Shown here piece by piece: positions 5,400 through 5,537 of a DNA stretch of 5,537 nucleotides. This DNA comes from CAZNSX01 sp964575845 (lineage in GTDB: Bacteria > UBA8248 > CAZNSX01). The position numbers and the translations under genes were made by a program. The stretch lies in the NCBI GenBank assembly GCA_964575845.1, contig CAZNSX010000014.1, positions 1 through 5,537 of the forward strand. The letters are read 5' to 3'. The notes beneath the pieces are model-generated. The model was not told where the DNA came from, did not search any database, and saw only the letters and a program-made list of their open reading frames with translations. How positions within the stretch are numbered: the stretch's first letter is position 1; every line of letters starts with the position of its first letter.

Positions 5400-5413
5400 A
5401 CCTTACGTAAGGT
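5400..5413. promoter_or_regulatory. Perfect 14-bp palindrome ACCTTACGTAAGGT upstream of the livG promoter
   Basis: The sequence is fully self-complementary and lies 46 bases upstream of the livG -35 hexamer. Its central TTACGTAA is identical to that of the palindrome at 44-55 before the other promoter. It could be an activator or distal operator site. The flanking bases and the distance to the promoter differ between the two sites, which weakens the case for one regulator. Confidence 0.4.
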
Positions 5414-5471
5414 TTGCTTTCTAGACTACCCTCTCCCGGCCAAGTATTCGCCTCATCCAGAAATATCTAGA

Positions 5472-5488
5472 GGGGAGGATACCTCCCC
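5472..5488. other. GC-rich hairpin near the right edge; otherwise unassigned non-coding sequence
   Basis: GGGGAGG (5472-5478) and CCTCCCC (5482-5488) form a perfect 7-bp stem around ATA. There is no clear T-run on either side; on the minus strand only TCTAGATATTTCT follows. A purine-rich minus-strand frame of 38 codons enters from the right edge and stops at 5423-5421, but it has no recognisable domain. The strip could be the end of a neighbouring gene or structured RNA; I cannot assign it. Confidence 0.3.
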
Positions 5489-5537
5489 ACCCCTCCGGCA
5501 TACGGATCCCTCGCTCTTCTCCCACCCTACCCATTCC

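Overview
The window holds one complete high-affinity ABC importer of the branched-chain/hydrophobic amino acid uptake (HAAT, Liv) family. The genome is moderately GC-rich. The lipoprotein has an unusual linker of VETVEVPV repeats and TPTP segments after its lipidated cysteine. I associate that kind of linker with Chloroflexota (Anaerolineae-type) solute-binding lipoproteins, so a chloroflexote is my best guess; this rests on linker style, not on a search.

Layout: bases 1-339 are non-coding. They contain a pair of direct repeats at the left edge that may be the end of an insertion sequence, a strong sigma70-type promoter, and a long 5' leader. A solute-binding lipoprotein gene (340-1740, + strand) follows. 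A strong bidirectional intrinsic terminator (1757-1790) separates it from four genes on the opposite strand, transcribed right to left in the order livG (ATPase, 4399-5184), livF (ATPase, 3698-4402), livH (permease, 2793-3695), livM (permease, 1815-2786). These four overlap or lie within a few bases of each other and form one operon. Bases 5185-5537 are non-coding and hold that operon's promoter, leader and some uncharacterised dyads.

How it works together: the lipoprotein binds the amino acid outside the membrane and delivers it to the LivH-LivM channel, which is driven by LivG-LivF ATP hydrolysis. The binding protein is not in the operon but convergent to it, so each transcription unit has its own promoter.

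Most unusual: the two transcripts, over 5 kb apart and facing each other, begin with near-identical leaders (168-279 on +, 5297-5188 on -; about 80% identical by hand alignment). Each leader contains a potential short upstream ORF starting ATGATG (16 and 18 codons), with a perfect Shine-Dalgarno sequence at the same place inside it. In the livG copy that Shine-Dalgarno serves livG's TTG start, and the upstream ORF's stop lies 11 bases into livG. In the binding-protein copy it has no gene to serve. I recognise no known riboswitch, T-box or amino-acid-run attenuator in it. Both promoter regions also carry a perfect palindrome with core TTACGTAA. Together these suggest a shared regulatory device that matches expression of the two halves of the importer; that is an inference.
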